A stretch of DNA of 64,000 nucleotides. Source: Gnomoniopsis sp. IMI 355080. Its lineage: Eukaryota > Ascomycota > Sordariomycetes > Diaporthales > Gnomoniaceae. Both the position numbers and the translations under genes were made by a program. The number at the start of each line of letters is the position of its first letter. The first letter of the stretch is position 1. The stretch spans positions 30,386 through 94,385 of the forward strand of contig JAPEVC010000146.1 of NCBI GenBank assembly GCA_027946555.1, in the 5' to 3' direction. The notes under the pieces were generated by a model. That model was not told the DNA's origin, made no database searches, and saw only the letters and a list, made by a program, of their open reading frames with translations. Shown one piece after another: positions 24,363-36,691 of this stretch.

Positions 24363-25190
24363 ATGGGAAATTCTGTACAGTCGATCTATCTGCATCATTT
24401 TTCGATAGAATACCGGGTCATATACGGATTTTCATAACCTAGAGCCTCTGCATGCGTTCTGCAGTGAGCTGTCCTGGGGTAATTGTCCCCATTAACATTC
24501 TACAGATTTGCGGTAAGCACATGACCAAGATTAATGTGAGCCAATTCCGAGGTAGACGTATTCCGAAACAATGGAGAGGCTTCAGACAACCTTGAAGTAT
24601 CCGGAACCAGTCCGAGTCACAGCGAATCAATGTGCGGTTCAGCGGTATCAAACCATTGCAATCCGCTCTCTAGAGATATAGTATTCCATCATCCGTAAAG
24701 GAGGTTTCAGAAATGGCTGATGCACTGTCGCTCAACAGTTGCCCCTGACAGCGATGGTGTTGAGGGCGGTTTGACCCATGCAGCGGAAAGCGTCGAGGAC
24801 ATCATGCTCTACGTCGTCTTGTGTGACCATGCTGCAGTTCACCATCGACTTAATAGTCCAGCCAGTACACCATGAGAATCAAATATAGGAATACGGTCGA
24901 GAGAAGGCCTGTCAGGCATTATTACTCTTATCGAATGAAATCTTTTGTGCAGAGATCCCAATCGCTCGCCTGGGTCAAACCGGCAAGATAAGAGCAGCTG
25001 ACTTAAAGACACGCCTTGCCAAACTACCAAAGGATCGTTATGAACATTCCTCGAAATCCTAGTTGGATGCTGACATAGAAAGTCTGCCCTTCTTTTCTAA
25101 CCGGAAACCTAAGAAATACTTGGCTGCACTGTACCAACCAAGGCAAGGTCGGCACGAGGCCTCACTCACTGGGTATATTGATGCTTTACC
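24363..25190. other. Intergenic region
   Basis: About 0.8 kb; promoter of the downstream transporter. No further feature seen. Confidence 0.5.
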
Positions 25191-26846
25191 ATGGCCACCG
25201 AGTTCGATCCCGAGAGAAATGGCAAATTGAACATAAGCCGCGAGGATCCAGATGCTCACGATGTCGAAAATAAGACACATGTCTCCATTAAAGACGAGAC
25301 AGGCGACCTCGCCGCCCTCGCCCTAGCGAATGGTGCAGTAGACCCCGAAGCCTCACGCCAGGTCCTCAAGAAAATCGACATGTACATCCTCCCTTTCCTC
25401 TGCATCACCTACGCCCTCCAATTCATCGACAAAACCTCCCTAGGCTACTCCTCCGTCTACGGCATCCTCGCCGACAACCATCTCGTAGGCCAGCAGTACT
25501 CATGGACCTCGTCCATCTTTTACTTCGGCTACCTCCTCGCCGAGTACCCCGGCATCGCGGTGCTGCAGCGATTTCCCGTCGCCAAGTTCCTCGGCGTGAA
25601 CATCATCCTCTGGGGTGCCATCTTGATGACCTCGGCGGCGTGTTCGTCGTTTGCCGGGATTGCTACGGTGCGTTTCTTGCTGGGTATGACGGAGGCCACG
25701 ATCTCTCCCGGGTTCGTGGCCGTGACGGGCATCTGGTGGACGCGGCAGGAGCAGGCGGGGCGGTCGGCGCTGTGGATCTCGTTTCTGGGCGTTGGTAGCT
25801 TTGTCGGTGTCCTGTTGGCATACGGTATTGGTCACATCACAGGGAGTCTGTCGCCGTGGAAATACATCTTCCTCATCCTTGGGGCTGTGACAGTACTCTG
25901 GGGCGTGGTATTCACCTTATTCGTCCCGGATGGCCCAGCGAGCGTGAAATGGCTAAGCGAGGATGAGAAGATCGTCGCTGTTCAGAGAATTGTCGAGAAT
26001 AGAACCGGAACGAAAAGTCGGCGATTCGACAAAGCGCAAATCCTGGAGGCTGTCACAGACCCGGCCGTCATTATTTTGGGGTTGATATCGTTTGTCAACG
26101 CCATTGCATCCGGCGGCCTTGCCTTTGGCTCCTTGATCATCGAAGGTCTCGGATTTACCCCCATCAACACCACACTGATGAATCTCCCGTTGTCTACTGT
26201 GCAGTTCGTGGCTCAATTGGGTTGTGGATATTTGTCTACCAAGATCCCGAACTCCAAATTGCACATTGCTTCGTTGGCCATGATTCCTCCAGTGAGGCTC
26301 CTATTCATCCTTGAAAAGATAGTTTTGCTAACCTCGCAAATAGATCATTGGCACATGTCTCATCAATCAGCTGCATACTAGCAATAAATGGGGCCGCCTC
26401 GTAGGTGTCTGGCTTCTAGGATCGTATCCTGTGGGGTTCATGGTCATCCTCGGTCTGCTATCTACCAATATCGCAGGCAGCACCAAACGTTCGCTAGCAT
26501 CCGGATGGGTCTTCGTTTGCTACTGTATTGGCCAGATCGCTGGACCACAATTCTTCAAGAGTTCTGAGGCGCCGTCGTATCGTCACGGCATTGTGGCCAT
26601 GTTATGCGGTTTCATTCTCAACTTAGCTTTGAACCAAGTCCTGAGATTTATCTATGTCGTCGAGAACAACAAACGAGAACGGTCACTGGAGGGCAAGTCG
26701 GGAGAGGAAATTGCCGCGTTGAACCAAGAAAGTCAAGTTCAGGGGTTTGAAGACTATACAGACAAGACCAATGTAAGTTTATGGGTGATAGGTAGGACTT
26801 TCTCATAAGCTGACTGTGTAAAGGTTTTGTTTCGATATGTAGTGTG
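25191..26846 (+). CDS. MFS transporter of the anion:cation symporter family (allantoate permease / Dal5-like)
   Basis: Three exons (25191-26291, 26344-26772, 26823-26846) encode 517 residues, starting in a strong ACCATGG context. The last exon codes only VLFRYVV-stop, the usual end of this family after DKTN; without the 50-bp intron the protein would end in unrelated residues. Twelve membrane helices are expected. YALQFIDKTSLGYSS in helix 1, LAEYPGIAVLQRFPVAKFLG, and GITEA-like LGMTEATISPGF are family signatures. Relatives import organic anions such as allantoate, ureidosuccinate, nicotinate or pantothenate. Substrate is not predictable. Confidence 0.92.
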
Positions 26847-27299
26847 AAAAGCGGCTGGAGCCTTGTTATTCCCTAGTCCAATATACACAAACTTTGGACA
26901 GGGCACATCATGTAATCACATGTTCCGCAAGAACGGCCCATAACTGGGGCGTTCTGGTAATACTAAATATAATTCCAGAAATTCGTCACAAGCAATGATG
27001 CTCGTGATGTTCCCAGAGGTGACCAGACCATACAGCACGCTGAGCGAGTATACAAGCAAACGACAGACGATACTTTATTTTGATGTATAACGGCCAAGAA
27101 AACGAAAGTGATAAGGACACGGTAGGAAACGTACTTGGTATCAGTGCAAATTCGCACAAACAAAAACAGCTCGCGTATGCCAAGGACAAGCCGAAACAGA
27201 CCATGTGTGCCACTGGGTATCCTCACAATCCATCCCACTAGAAGAGTATAAAACGCGCTCGCTACCTCAGAAATATGTAGCCGATGACTACTCCGTCCT
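26847..27299. other. Convergent intergenic region
   Basis: About 450 bp between convergent 3' ends. The open frames here overlap on both strands and are unsupported. Confidence 0.5.
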
Positions 27300-30164
27300 C
27301 TATCTCACGCAATTCTTCGGATACTCCCCAGGAACATGCAAATTCGAAATCGTCTGCACCTCGCTGCTCAACGTCGGTGCGTCGCTCTCTGTTCTCTCGC
27401 TATACGCTGGCCGTTTTTCGATGCCATTGATGGGCAGGACAGTTGACTGCGGGACTTCCTTCATGCCTGTGATATCCAACCCGGCAGCGTACGGTGCTGT
27501 GGACTGGGATGGCAACCGCTGATTGTCTCCGACAGGAACTGAGGCAGCCTCGATGGGACCACCCCCCAGCCAGCTGGCCTCGTGATCGGTTGTCTTATGG
27601 AAATGATCCGTCTCCTCGCCGTTCACCGGATAGCTGTTCTGAGCTCCTCTGGCAGCGATGATCATGGCCGGGTGGTTCGCGTAGGGTGTCTCCGAAGACT
27701 GCTGCTGAGTAGGCTCGTCCTGCGCTGTATGGGTGAGGTAGCCTGCAGCATGGGAAGACTGCGTATTGTGCTCATATTGAGCATCGCTTTCGCTCGCCGG
27801 TGGGTAATGCTGCTCAAAGCTGCTTCCGGGTAAGGCTCCTGCCGCAGCAATGACGTGATTGTCATGGTGGCTATCATTAGGGCCTGGCGAGGGAAATCGT
27901 CCGCTTACAATACTAGAAGGCGAGAGAGGAGCCTGTAAGCCGCGCTGAGCGTTGATTTCGATATCGGAGGGGAAGCGCCCACCTGGAGAGGGCCGGCGGG
28001 GTCCTGCGTGCTGATAGTCCGAGCCTTTTGTAAGGGCAGCCTCGGAGGTGTGGGCCGAGTATGGCTCTTCATCCTCCTCATCGACGACGCCGTCAGAGCT
28101 CATGGAAACCCGCGAGGAGGCACGGCTGAAGCTCCGGGAGTGGCTACGGACAAACTCGCTGCGCTCTTGTGGGGTCTTCTCGGTCAGGGCCTTGATATCT
28201 TCGTACCAGGCCATCATCGTATCGAAAGATTCGGCGCGGAAGACCCATGAATGGCTTCGGTGAACGCCGCTGGTCTGTCGACCCTTGAGAATGAACTTCG
28301 GCGAGCTCCCACTTTCCTGCGAGTGGCTACCCAGTCGCTGTTCGGGCAAATAGAGAGACATCACGGGAGATTGAGTCTTGTCGGCCGATTTAAACTCATG
28401 AAGGTGCGTTGGCGAAAGAACATACCTGATCATATTGATTAACAAGCTCGTCTGACGTGAAATAATTGAGAAGACTCACCATCCAGCTGTATAGCTCTTC
28501 AGATACTTGCTCTTTCGTTCTAATAGACCGGCCCTAACCTCCTGGCACGCGTAGTGATTCCTCCCAGGATAGTGGATATGTTGGAAAGACCGAATGGGAA
28601 TGCTCGGGTCCACGAATCGATCGTCCTGCTGCACGAAATGCGCCCACTCGTGATCCTTGGGCATTGCAATAGGTCCCACGCGGAGATCCTCGACGGCAGC
28701 ATATGCGACATCAGCCTCTCTTTTGAGGATGCCGGCATAAGCATTGTAGGATTTCTGAATCTCTCCAACGACAATCGATTCGAGTTCTCGACCAGAGTTC
28801 TCGAGATTCAAGTATGCCTGTCTCCTGTTAGTCCGGGGTCAGACGTTCACACCGAACTCCGTACCTGATGCAAGTAGTTCTCTTCATCCAACTGCCTCTC
28901 CAGTTGCCTGTCTACAGCTAGACGGAGAAGGTAGGGATCCTCTTTACCAGTCGTGAGAGAGGCATCGAGGTCACTCTTCCCTAGCGCTTCCTGTAGCGTC
29001 CTGACGACTTTCCTGGTAATTTCCATCTCCTTTTCCACGGAGTTCTTGAAGTCTCCCGACAGGCTCTTAATCTCTTTGATTTTCTGCTGAAGATCAGTCC
29101 TCAGCCCCGTGAGAGCCAGGATGACGTCCTCCTCGATCTCGCGTGCCTTGGTCGCTTCCAGGATGGTCTGCGAATTGTAGTTGCGCAATATCTGTATGGC
29201 GTCATCCAATCCACCAGATGACAGGAAGCCGGGGGGCATGTGAACGTTGTTTAATACATTGGCGAGCTTCAAGGAACTTTTTGATCGCTGTTCGTAAAAG
29301 TTCTGAACCTCTTTGAAGTACGTGATGATGTCTTTGAGGATCTTGCGCCATGCTGGAATTTGAAGGTGATCGTTTAGCTGGGAATCTACACAGTAACATG
29401 CCAACATAGATTTTCTGGGCGTACATGGAGGGCACAGGATTTAAGGAAGTGTGCTTACCTTGAAATCGATTGGCTAGAGCCTCGGTTGGGTTGCCCTTGG
29501 TAGGTACTGGGCAGTAGAAAGCGCTGTGCATCTCGTCCTCGTCCGCATTGGATTGCAGAGCCAGGCTCCTGACGCTGCCAGCCTTCATGCTCCTGCGGCT
29601 ACCGGACCTCCCAAGGCTACCGCTCCGACGCATCGAAGACTTCTTCTTGAGAGTGTTGTTCCTCGACACCTGTATACTGCCGGCACCGTCCGGGTCTCCT
29701 CCCCGGCCAGATGTAGAGCCGGAGAAGGAGTTGGAGCGGCGTATGCTGCTCATGTTGTTGTAATTTTGGGGGTGTGTGGGAAGGGGACTGTCGATGATGG
29801 AGCTACCTCGCTGGCTAGCATCCCATTCTTCGGTAAATTTTCCTGTCCCGTTACGTGTTGGAGCGGGTGCGTGCAAGTGGTCTGAGTTTGCTAGAGTATT
29901 GGATTGGGTGTGGTCGTCGAGGGACGAGGGCGGCTGGGCGGCGTAGTAGTCTTGAGGCAGATGTCGAGCCTCGGGTGATGACGCAGCCGGGTCGCTGAAG
30001 GACGGGCCGCTTTTTGGGGCGTTGTGGGCTACAAGGGAATGTAGGTCGTAGTGGGAGTTCCTATTGACAGCAGTAGTTCCGAGACTAGACGATGGTGCAT
30101 GCGGCTGGCCACTGCTATTGTTGCCAATACCGCTGCTGTACTGTTGCGGGGTCTTGGCCGCCAT
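27300..30164 (-). CDS. SLM1: BAR-PH protein of the Slm1/Slm2 family
   Basis: Four exons (30164-29459, 29385-28865, 28817-28480, 28425-27300) encode 896 residues. Residues 1-225 are Ser/Asn-rich with a basic Ser-Arg block. Residues about 230-500 are a helical BAR-like domain (SQLNDHLQIPAWRKILKDI onward). A PH domain spans about 510-625, with KSYTAGWYVLSPTHLHEF at its start, restored by splicing a split Trp codon, and the closing helix DTMMAWYEDIKALTE. The rest is disordered. Yeast Slm1/2 bind phosphoinositides at eisosomes and pass membrane stress to TORC2, with roles in actin and sphingolipid control. The same role is inferred here. The start codon was placed at MAAKTPQQ because the upstream open frame has no ATG. 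Confidence 0.92.
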
Positions 30165-30951
30165 CTGAGCCTTCTTTTGCTTAAGCACTCCGAGTCCGGC
30201 TCGTTGACGTAGTTGTGTCGACAGAGACTTCGACAGGGACTACTGCTCTTCTGTCTTAGTACCTTTCCCCGGATGGCCCAGCTGTTTCAAATCAGATGCA
30301 AAATCGAGTTGACCGGACCTTCGGCCAGTCCGGTCGGTATGTTCCTTTCGCAATTGGGTCTAGAAGAGGGCTTCCGGAAGAGGGATCGCTGTCACTGCGG
30401 TCCGGCAGTTTGATGGATTTGGAATTTGGCAAGTGATATCAAAAGAGACGCGGCAAGCTTTTTGGTGAGTCTTGTACGAGAAGAAGTAATTGACAATTCG
30501 AGTGGCAGTGCCGGTCATGTCATTCAGAACAATCGAGGTCTGGAGAGCCGGAAAATAAAAAGATTGGACCCTTCATCTACTCTAGGTATGTGGAGATTGC
30601 AACATCGTATTCCCTGTATCAAGTATTGTTACGGCAGATCAACCATCAACCAGGCGCTAGATCGCTCCTTCGTAGTGTATCGTCACCCAATGTTGCCATT
30701 ACAGCTCGCGAGAGCCAATTACCGCCACACGTAACAATCCATCAAGTTTTGTCTGGACGGCGACGCAGCGTTTCTGCTATGTTGTCGGCAACGTCGGTCT
30801 GTGTTCGAAGGGAACGATGACGTAGTAAGCTTACTCTAATCAGGGATCCCTTTCCTTTCTGGCACGCTGATCACCAGGGCTAAGCTCGATTGGGCTTGCA
30901 GCGGACCTCAGTCTAATACATCCAACGTCTTCCAATACAGCCTGGCCTCTA
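30165..30951. other. Intergenic region
   Basis: About 0.8 kb, the promoter side of the Slm1-type gene. No gene supported. Confidence 0.5.
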
Positions 30952-31948
30952 TTACTTCGTCTTCCGTCCCGTCAGGCTACCTAGGTACTCATGGAGTCCA
31001 TCATACATATTAATGTTCACTTTGCTTGCTGTCTTTTTCTCATCGTCTCGCAGGCCTTCTACCATCGCTGGATTCACCAGAACAGTCTGCACCTTGCGGG
31101 GGCCTGCCGACCAAGCCCTAACCGCCGCGCACTCCATGCACATGGAATTCCAGACACCGCCGCGTGCTAGAACAGTCCGCTCAAATGTTTGCTGTAAATC
31201 ATCGAAGACTAAGAGCTCGCTGCCGTAGCCTTCGTAGGCCTGACCGAAGACGTGAAGTGTCTGCCTAAACCGCCATATCTCAGCCAATAGACCGGGGCAA
31301 CCAAGGTTTAGCAAATCTAAGTGCGCTCTGGGTGGACCATGAGTGATCGGTATATCAGTGCTGTCTGGAACCTTCCAGACCAGAATTCTTGACCTTGTGA
31401 ACGCGGATACTGAAATGCCCAAATTCCCTGTCGAAATGACATTGGGCTGCCGTATACATGCAGTTTTCTGTCGGTGCCGCAAACTATCTCCGTAGTCGAG
31501 TCATGAAGGTATATGACATTTTCCCAGGATAGCTTTTGTCGTTCCATAGTAGCTTGTTTGCCTCCCGGTCTATCGTCGCAGGCCGGGTCGAGGAGGAGGT
31601 CATGGTATCCAGCCACCACAGTCTCTAGGGTGAAGCAGCCCCTTGATCCAATGGATGGCATTTTGAATTCATCGAAAATGAGCTTGACTGAGTAAGGTCG
31701 CCTGCATGTATCAGTACATCAGCGTATGGGAGGTCCGGTTGGCTATTGTGCGTATCAGAGACGCACACGATAGAGAAAAGATTTCTGACTCTGACCTGAT
31801 GGCTTATCTGTCGTCGAGTATGGAGAGCACGAGCAAAATACACGATAGATGCTTGCCAGAAGACGGTCCAGGCATTAGGGCGTGGTCTTTGTAGGAGATC
31901 ATTCGAGGAGTTTTCTCCGGTGGACGAGAATATGGCTTGCATGTTCAC
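30952..31948 (-). pseudogene. Decayed calcineurin-like metallophosphoesterase
   Basis: Three overlapping minus-strand frames together read as one metallophosphoesterase of the fungal DTHN...GDLTQ family. The first frame has VCVSDTHNSQPDLP and DVLIHAGDLTQ, then the reading frame breaks near 31679. The second continues FDEFKMPSIG, VVAGYHDLLLD and PMSFRQGIW, and breaks again near 31375. The third carries KVPDSTDIPITHGPP, LLNLGCPGLLAEIWR and HVFGQAYEGYG. The family's GNHD is GYHD and its GHVH is GQAY here, so metal ligands and catalytic residues are lost as well. No splice sites explain the breaks. I infer a pseudogene; assembly errors could cause the frameshifts but not the motif losses. An exact TACCTAGGTA lies at 30978-30987, within its 3' end. 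Confidence 0.72.
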
Positions 31949-32655
31949 TGGTCATGCTGTTGATAGACAAGAGTGAGGCAACGAGTGAGAGGCGGCCTTC
32001 CAGTGGATAGCTTGCGGGATCAAATCATTCCGATGCTCGACGCTGCTCTAGCCGGCTACCATTCACTGTCCAGATTCACGTGGATACAAGATACCTGAAA
32101 CACATGCGCCGTAGCCAGTTGAAGTGGTCTGTGCCTGACCAATGGAGCCTGTTCTATACCAACTGGCGTTTGGTATATTGAATGCCAGACTGTGGAAGGT
32201 AGGACTCTTGCATGTATATCGCGTCGTTCTTCAGTTGAGACGCTGTCGTCATTGTGATATAGACGTCGAATTTGAAGATGGGGACTGGGTAGGCCAAAAT
32301 TGTGATCCTTGCCATGTCTAATGGCTATTCTGACGACATTTAAGCGTATCTGTTCATGTAAAAGACGAGCCACATTTGAAGCCCTCGATTTCTTCATCCG
32401 TATACTGCAGATAGATAAGTTGTTGATGTGAGGAAGGTAAGCTGCTGCGCCCTACAGTTCTGCAACATGGCATCCTTGCATCTCCACAAATATTACTTAT
32501 TGGAGGATCCCTTGTTTTCGCATGGACCGTACGTACATTGCTTGTTTACTCACTCATAGATAGCCTCGCTAAGTGAGCTGCGCTGCCACGGCAGTAAATT
32601 ACTTTCCCAGGAAGTTGTCCGTTTTACAAGAGCTCCCACATAACATCGTCTTGCC
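31949..32655. other. Intergenic region
   Basis: About 0.7 kb. A minus-strand open frame at 32056-32397 begins with ATG and has a possible donor near its end, but resembles nothing known and is not called. Confidence 0.45.
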
Positions 32656-33503
32656 ATGTCCATCCCCAGCCTAATCCTTATCCCTGGCGCCTACACGCCC
32701 AACACGGTTTACAACGACTTTCTCCCCCTTCTCCGCGCCCACAACATTGAGGCGTACGCTCTTCCCCTGCAGAGCGTCGGTCGCCGCCCGCTGCCCGCAC
32801 CGCACATGTACGATGACGCCGCCTTCATTGCCGCCGAGGTCCGGAAGCTCGTGGATGCCGGGAAGCGCGTCGTGCTGCTCGGCCACTCGTATGGAGGCGT
32901 CCCTATCAGTCAATGCACCAAGGGACTGACGGTCAAAGAGAGATCAGCGGAGGGCAAGGAGGGTGGGATTGCGAGGCTGGTATATCTGACGGCACTAGTG
33001 CCGAGGCTGGGGGAGACGGCGAGTGGGGAGGAGCCGGGCGATCTGGCGGGCGCTGGGGTAAGTTTTTATGAATCCAGTAGTATTTTTCACAAACTTTCAA
33101 TGGTATGATCTGGTACTCTAGGTCTGGTGCTAACAGTGAGTAGTATTTTTCTCACTATTTGTCTCTTGACCCCGAAATAGCGCTGCGCTTCACCTTGTCA
33201 GACATTCCACGCGAGAAAGCTTTGTCACTGGGCAGCATATCCCAGGAGATGTCCGCCGTTACTCAAGTAGACGCATTGACATGGGCTGGATACAAAGATG
33301 TTCCCAGTACGTACATTGTGACGACGAAGGATCAAGCCCTTTCAGTGGAACGCCAGCAGGTTGCTATCGAGGTGCTCAAGGAGTTTGCGCCTGATGAAGG
33401 AGGTCCCGAGATCCTGGAGATTGATAGTGGCCATGCACCGAACTTTTCCAAGCCGGTGGAGTTGGCTAAGATGCTGAAGGAGATCGTGGAGAGGGCGAAG
33501 TGA
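32656..33503 (+). CDS. Alpha/beta hydrolase
   Basis: Exon 32656-33057 ends at GTAAGT; the next exon is best placed at 33144-33503, giving 253 residues. The N-terminus PSLILIPGAY with the oxyanion strand, the nucleophile elbow LLGHSYGG (Ser78), and the C-terminal DSGHAPNFSKP with the catalytic His are standard for the single-domain AB-hydrolase group that includes plant salicylate-ester esterases and fungal homologues. TYIVTTKDQAL precedes the acid residue. Branch-like CTAAC stands at 33130-33134. The exact acceptor is uncertain because TAG and CAG alternatives lie within 25 bp. Esterase activity is inferred; the substrate is unknown. Confidence 0.83.
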
Positions 33504-34755
33504 GGACGAGAGACCGCGAACGAGGGTTGAGCCAAACCAAACTTCCAGAGTTCATAATGTATCGCGGTGAACATTCAGACACATAGGACCATACCTAGTG
33601 GAAAACTTGGGATCCCGTCCGCTCTCCCCTAAATAAGCCACTAAGGGCTGGATTAGTAGTTAAGTGGGTGACCATTAGCGAATACCCGGTGTTCTATGTT
33701 TTTGCTTTTTGATCCTTGTATGCTGTCGAATCCACTTTTTCCTATTTCTAAAGGTGGGTGAGCCGTTTGGCCCGAAAGGTAACGAGGCTGTACGTTGAAG
33801 AATCTCTGGAGCGTATGTCCGGGGCCTGCGTCCTCGACGATAATCAAAAAGGTAGCAATCGACAAGAACGGAAGTCTTTAGCATCTCAAACACCCTTTCC
33901 TGGCAATTCACATTTTGGCCTCTCGTGGACACTGTCGCGAATGAAAGTGTCTCCAGGCCACAGAGCTCTATTCTCATTTCCTGGGGACTCAGGCCTTCAT
34001 TCACCTTGATATCGGGCCGACTAGCACGAAGCATATTATCTACAAGCACCAGCCTAGTTGACACTGTGAGTATTTGTAGCCCGGCACTGCTTTAGATGTT
34101 GTGACTGGATCCGGTTCTGGAGTGAGCAATGACTTCTGCCGAAAGACATAAAGATATCAAGGTTGGGAGTGATAGAAACAGCATTATGACGAGATACTAT
34201 CATCCATGCCGAAACAGTGCGTAATTTTTCGAAATCGGTCAAATTCGTTAGCCAGTATTCAGGATTGCCCAACTGAAGGGGAAAAAACAAGATCTCAAAG
34301 CATGCACTAAAGGACTTGGAGGCACTGAGGTCGCGGGCTGAGATGTAAAGCCGAGTAATCGGAGTACTTGGGATAAGATATTTGTCGTGATTCGCAAGCT
34401 CTGAGTGCGCATGCCCTCTGAAGTTGAGCGGAGGGCTCTCTTTATCAAAGCGATGTAAGCATAACCATTGATTTAAGGACCTCATGTGGTGAATATCCAA
34501 ATCGCTGGGTTGGCAGGGTCGTTATAGCAAGTCATCACAAGAAATTTATTGCTTCTCATTGATAGCTTTTCCTCTGACGGTCCCTTTACTATCGTCCCTA
34601 ACTTTGGGCATGACAGCGTAAAACTTTGCTCGACTTCGGTGCATGTACGACACTGCAACGCATCTGCTCCGTTCTCAAAACAGTGTCATGGCCGCGAACA
34701 ACCAAGCCATAGGTAGAGACCACGCCTTTATCCATCACACATCACATCTGCATCT
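33504..34755. other. Intergenic region with possible minus-strand coding remnants
   Basis: About 1.25 kb. Two long minus-strand frames, 34485-34054 and 34064-33675, read as ordinary protein sequence but have no recognised domain. No well-formed intron joins them in frame, so they may be a remnant or a missed gene. I do not call them. Confidence 0.4.
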
Positions 34756-35057
34756 TTAGAGCGTCCCAGAGCACACGCTGCCATCACAGCTACAAGCAGT
34801 AACACACCCAAAGTTCAAGCAATCATCCGTGGTGCTGCAACGTTGATCGGTGCAAGTATAGCAGTCACGCGCCTTAAGCCCGACAGGATTGCCAAAGAAG
34901 TCTCTTGGAGTCTAAAAGAAACCACTCAGTTAGTCGCTAAAGGGTTATCCACATCGTCCAGGGGACAAGAGGGGACCATGCATACCATCTCTGGCGCGGC
35001 GACAGCCAGGGCTGCGAAGAGTGCGATGGCACTGGAGATCATGGTGGTGGTCTTCAT
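34756..35057 (-). CDS. Small secreted cysteine-rich protein (eight Cys)
   Basis: Two exons (35057-34986 and 34911-34756) joined by a 74-bp GTATGC...TTTTAG intron with branch ACTAACTGA give 75 residues. Exon 1 encodes a signal peptide (MKTTTMISSAIALFAALAVA, then APEM). Exon 2, which follows in phase, encodes a mature domain with eight cysteines at residues 41, 44, 49, 55, 60, 64, 66 and 71 (spacing C-x2-C-x4-C-x5-C-x4-C-x3-C-x-C-x4-C). A TATAAAAG element lies about 115 bp upstream. Size, secretion signal and paired cysteines are those of fungal effector-like or antimicrobial-type peptides. No family was recognised, and the function is unknown. Confidence 0.75.
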
Positions 35058-36691
35058 TGTGGAATGATTGGAAAGGTAGAAAATGTATCTTAAGTGTAGA
35101 TATAAGCTTGAGACAGAAGATGGATGCTGCAGACTCCCCACCCTGCTTCTGTTTTGCAGGACGCCCACTGCTTTTATAATTTTCCTCCCTTAGCGTGGCA
35201 TAGTGATGCCTTGCGCCTTCCATCGCCTCGCCATGTGAGTACATAGGACAGTCTCGGACTCTCGCGCATGCTGACGAGGTGGTGATCTGTGGGTCGGTGT
35301 GAGACTGTGGCTAGGCACACAGACAGCCCGCAGGCCGCCGCCAGTGAGAGAAGTAGAGCAAAAGGTTGAAAATAGTAAATGTCCTGAAAGGAACGTCGAT
35401 CACGATGATCTCTGCTTGTTTTCCTGCTGTCAGCGCGGCCGGAGTTCAGATGGCTGGCTGTGCTCAGCTCGCGCAAACTACTTACCAAAGTACTTATTGG
35501 CTCGCTCCTTCCAAGTTGGATTTATCCAAAGTACGTCCCCACATCCATAAGCCGACGCTCACGGTCTAAAGATTACCTACCTAGGTGGGTATTTTACCTT
35601 CAGCGGCTGAAGCTAATGACCAATTCATCTTGTGGCATCCTGTCATCTGCCTAGCCCGTCGCAACAAGGACACGCTGGAGCAGATCCGTCAGCAGAGCAG
35701 CTTCAGCTTTTCCAGATTGTGTTGTCTTATTCTGGGTCAATATGCAACACCTCTTAGTTGTTGCTGACATGCTTACGCTGCTCAAAATGGATTATGTGCG
35801 GAGGCAGGGTAATTGCGATGGGCAGTCCGATCGTATATGTCACCGTATTGGTTGCTGTTGTGCTCGGAGGGAGGAGGGGAGGAGGCTCCTTCCTTGGGAT
35901 GTTCTCGCAGCAGAAGACGCATCTATGTCCAAGGCAAGTATGGGGTATCGTGAAACGATAAAAAGAGCCCTTCCATCTCTGAGAGGCTGTCTTTTGAGCA
36001 TTAAGACACACAGTAGAAGAGTGGGGCAAAGCCTGCAGACGAGATACGACTCATACTTTCCATGTATCTTGGTGCAGTTCAAGGTGACGTCCCTTGTTAT
36101 CGACGCTCTCTCATCGAGCTTCACTTCCTCACCGTAGGGAACACACGCGCACAAGTTGAAAATTCACGGCCTCCGTCGATCATGTATTACATACCTAGTG
36201 TGCTATGCCCAGTCCACCAAGGGCTCACATCCCATCCGAGCCAGCAGACAATTGGAAAAAATGTAGTCATCCAAAAACTTGCCACACTAAAACATTTCCA
36301 ACCAACTCCATATGCCATGCAATCAAAGGGAGATACCTGAACAATCATGCATAAGCGCCCATGCCATGCCGTGCGTAATCCAATTTATCAGCGGGAAAAG
36401 AGAGAGCGCGGGTAAAAAAGGGAAAAAAGGTCTCCGTCTTCCTGACATTGGCAATGCAAGTGCTTAGACCCGACGTAGCCCATAGAGACATCCATACCGC
36501 CGCTCTTCAGGACGGTCGCCCAATGAGATCACACTCTGGGCACCCGCGCGAGATGGCCTATTCACAGACGTCGTTGAGGAATTGTTATCCGATCGACTTT
36601 CAGAGGGTATAAACCTCTCCGCAACTGACGCTGAAAAATTGAATATATCGTCTTCAAGCGTAAGTTTCGTCGCTCCAACTCGTACGCAGCC
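35058..36691. other. Intergenic region
   Basis: About 1.6 kb upstream of the cysteine-rich gene and downstream of Ldb17. It has a one-mismatch copy (TACCTAGGTG) of the recurrent palindrome at 35578-35587. No gene supported. Confidence 0.5.
35171..35178 (-). promoter_or_regulatory. TATA box TATAAAAG
   Basis: Read on the minus strand, TATAAAAG stands about 115 bp upstream of the cysteine-rich protein start, consistent with a short leader. Confidence 0.5.

Noticed and set aside
21168..26846. Alpha-glucosidase and MFS transporter as a sugar-use cluster
   Set aside because: The transporter belongs to the organic-anion (Dal5) family, not the sugar porters, so adjacency does not imply a shared pathway.
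33675..34485. Two adjoining minus-strand frames that could be one spliced gene
   Set aside because: No donor and acceptor pair with good signals joins them in frame, and no homology was recognised; left as a note only.
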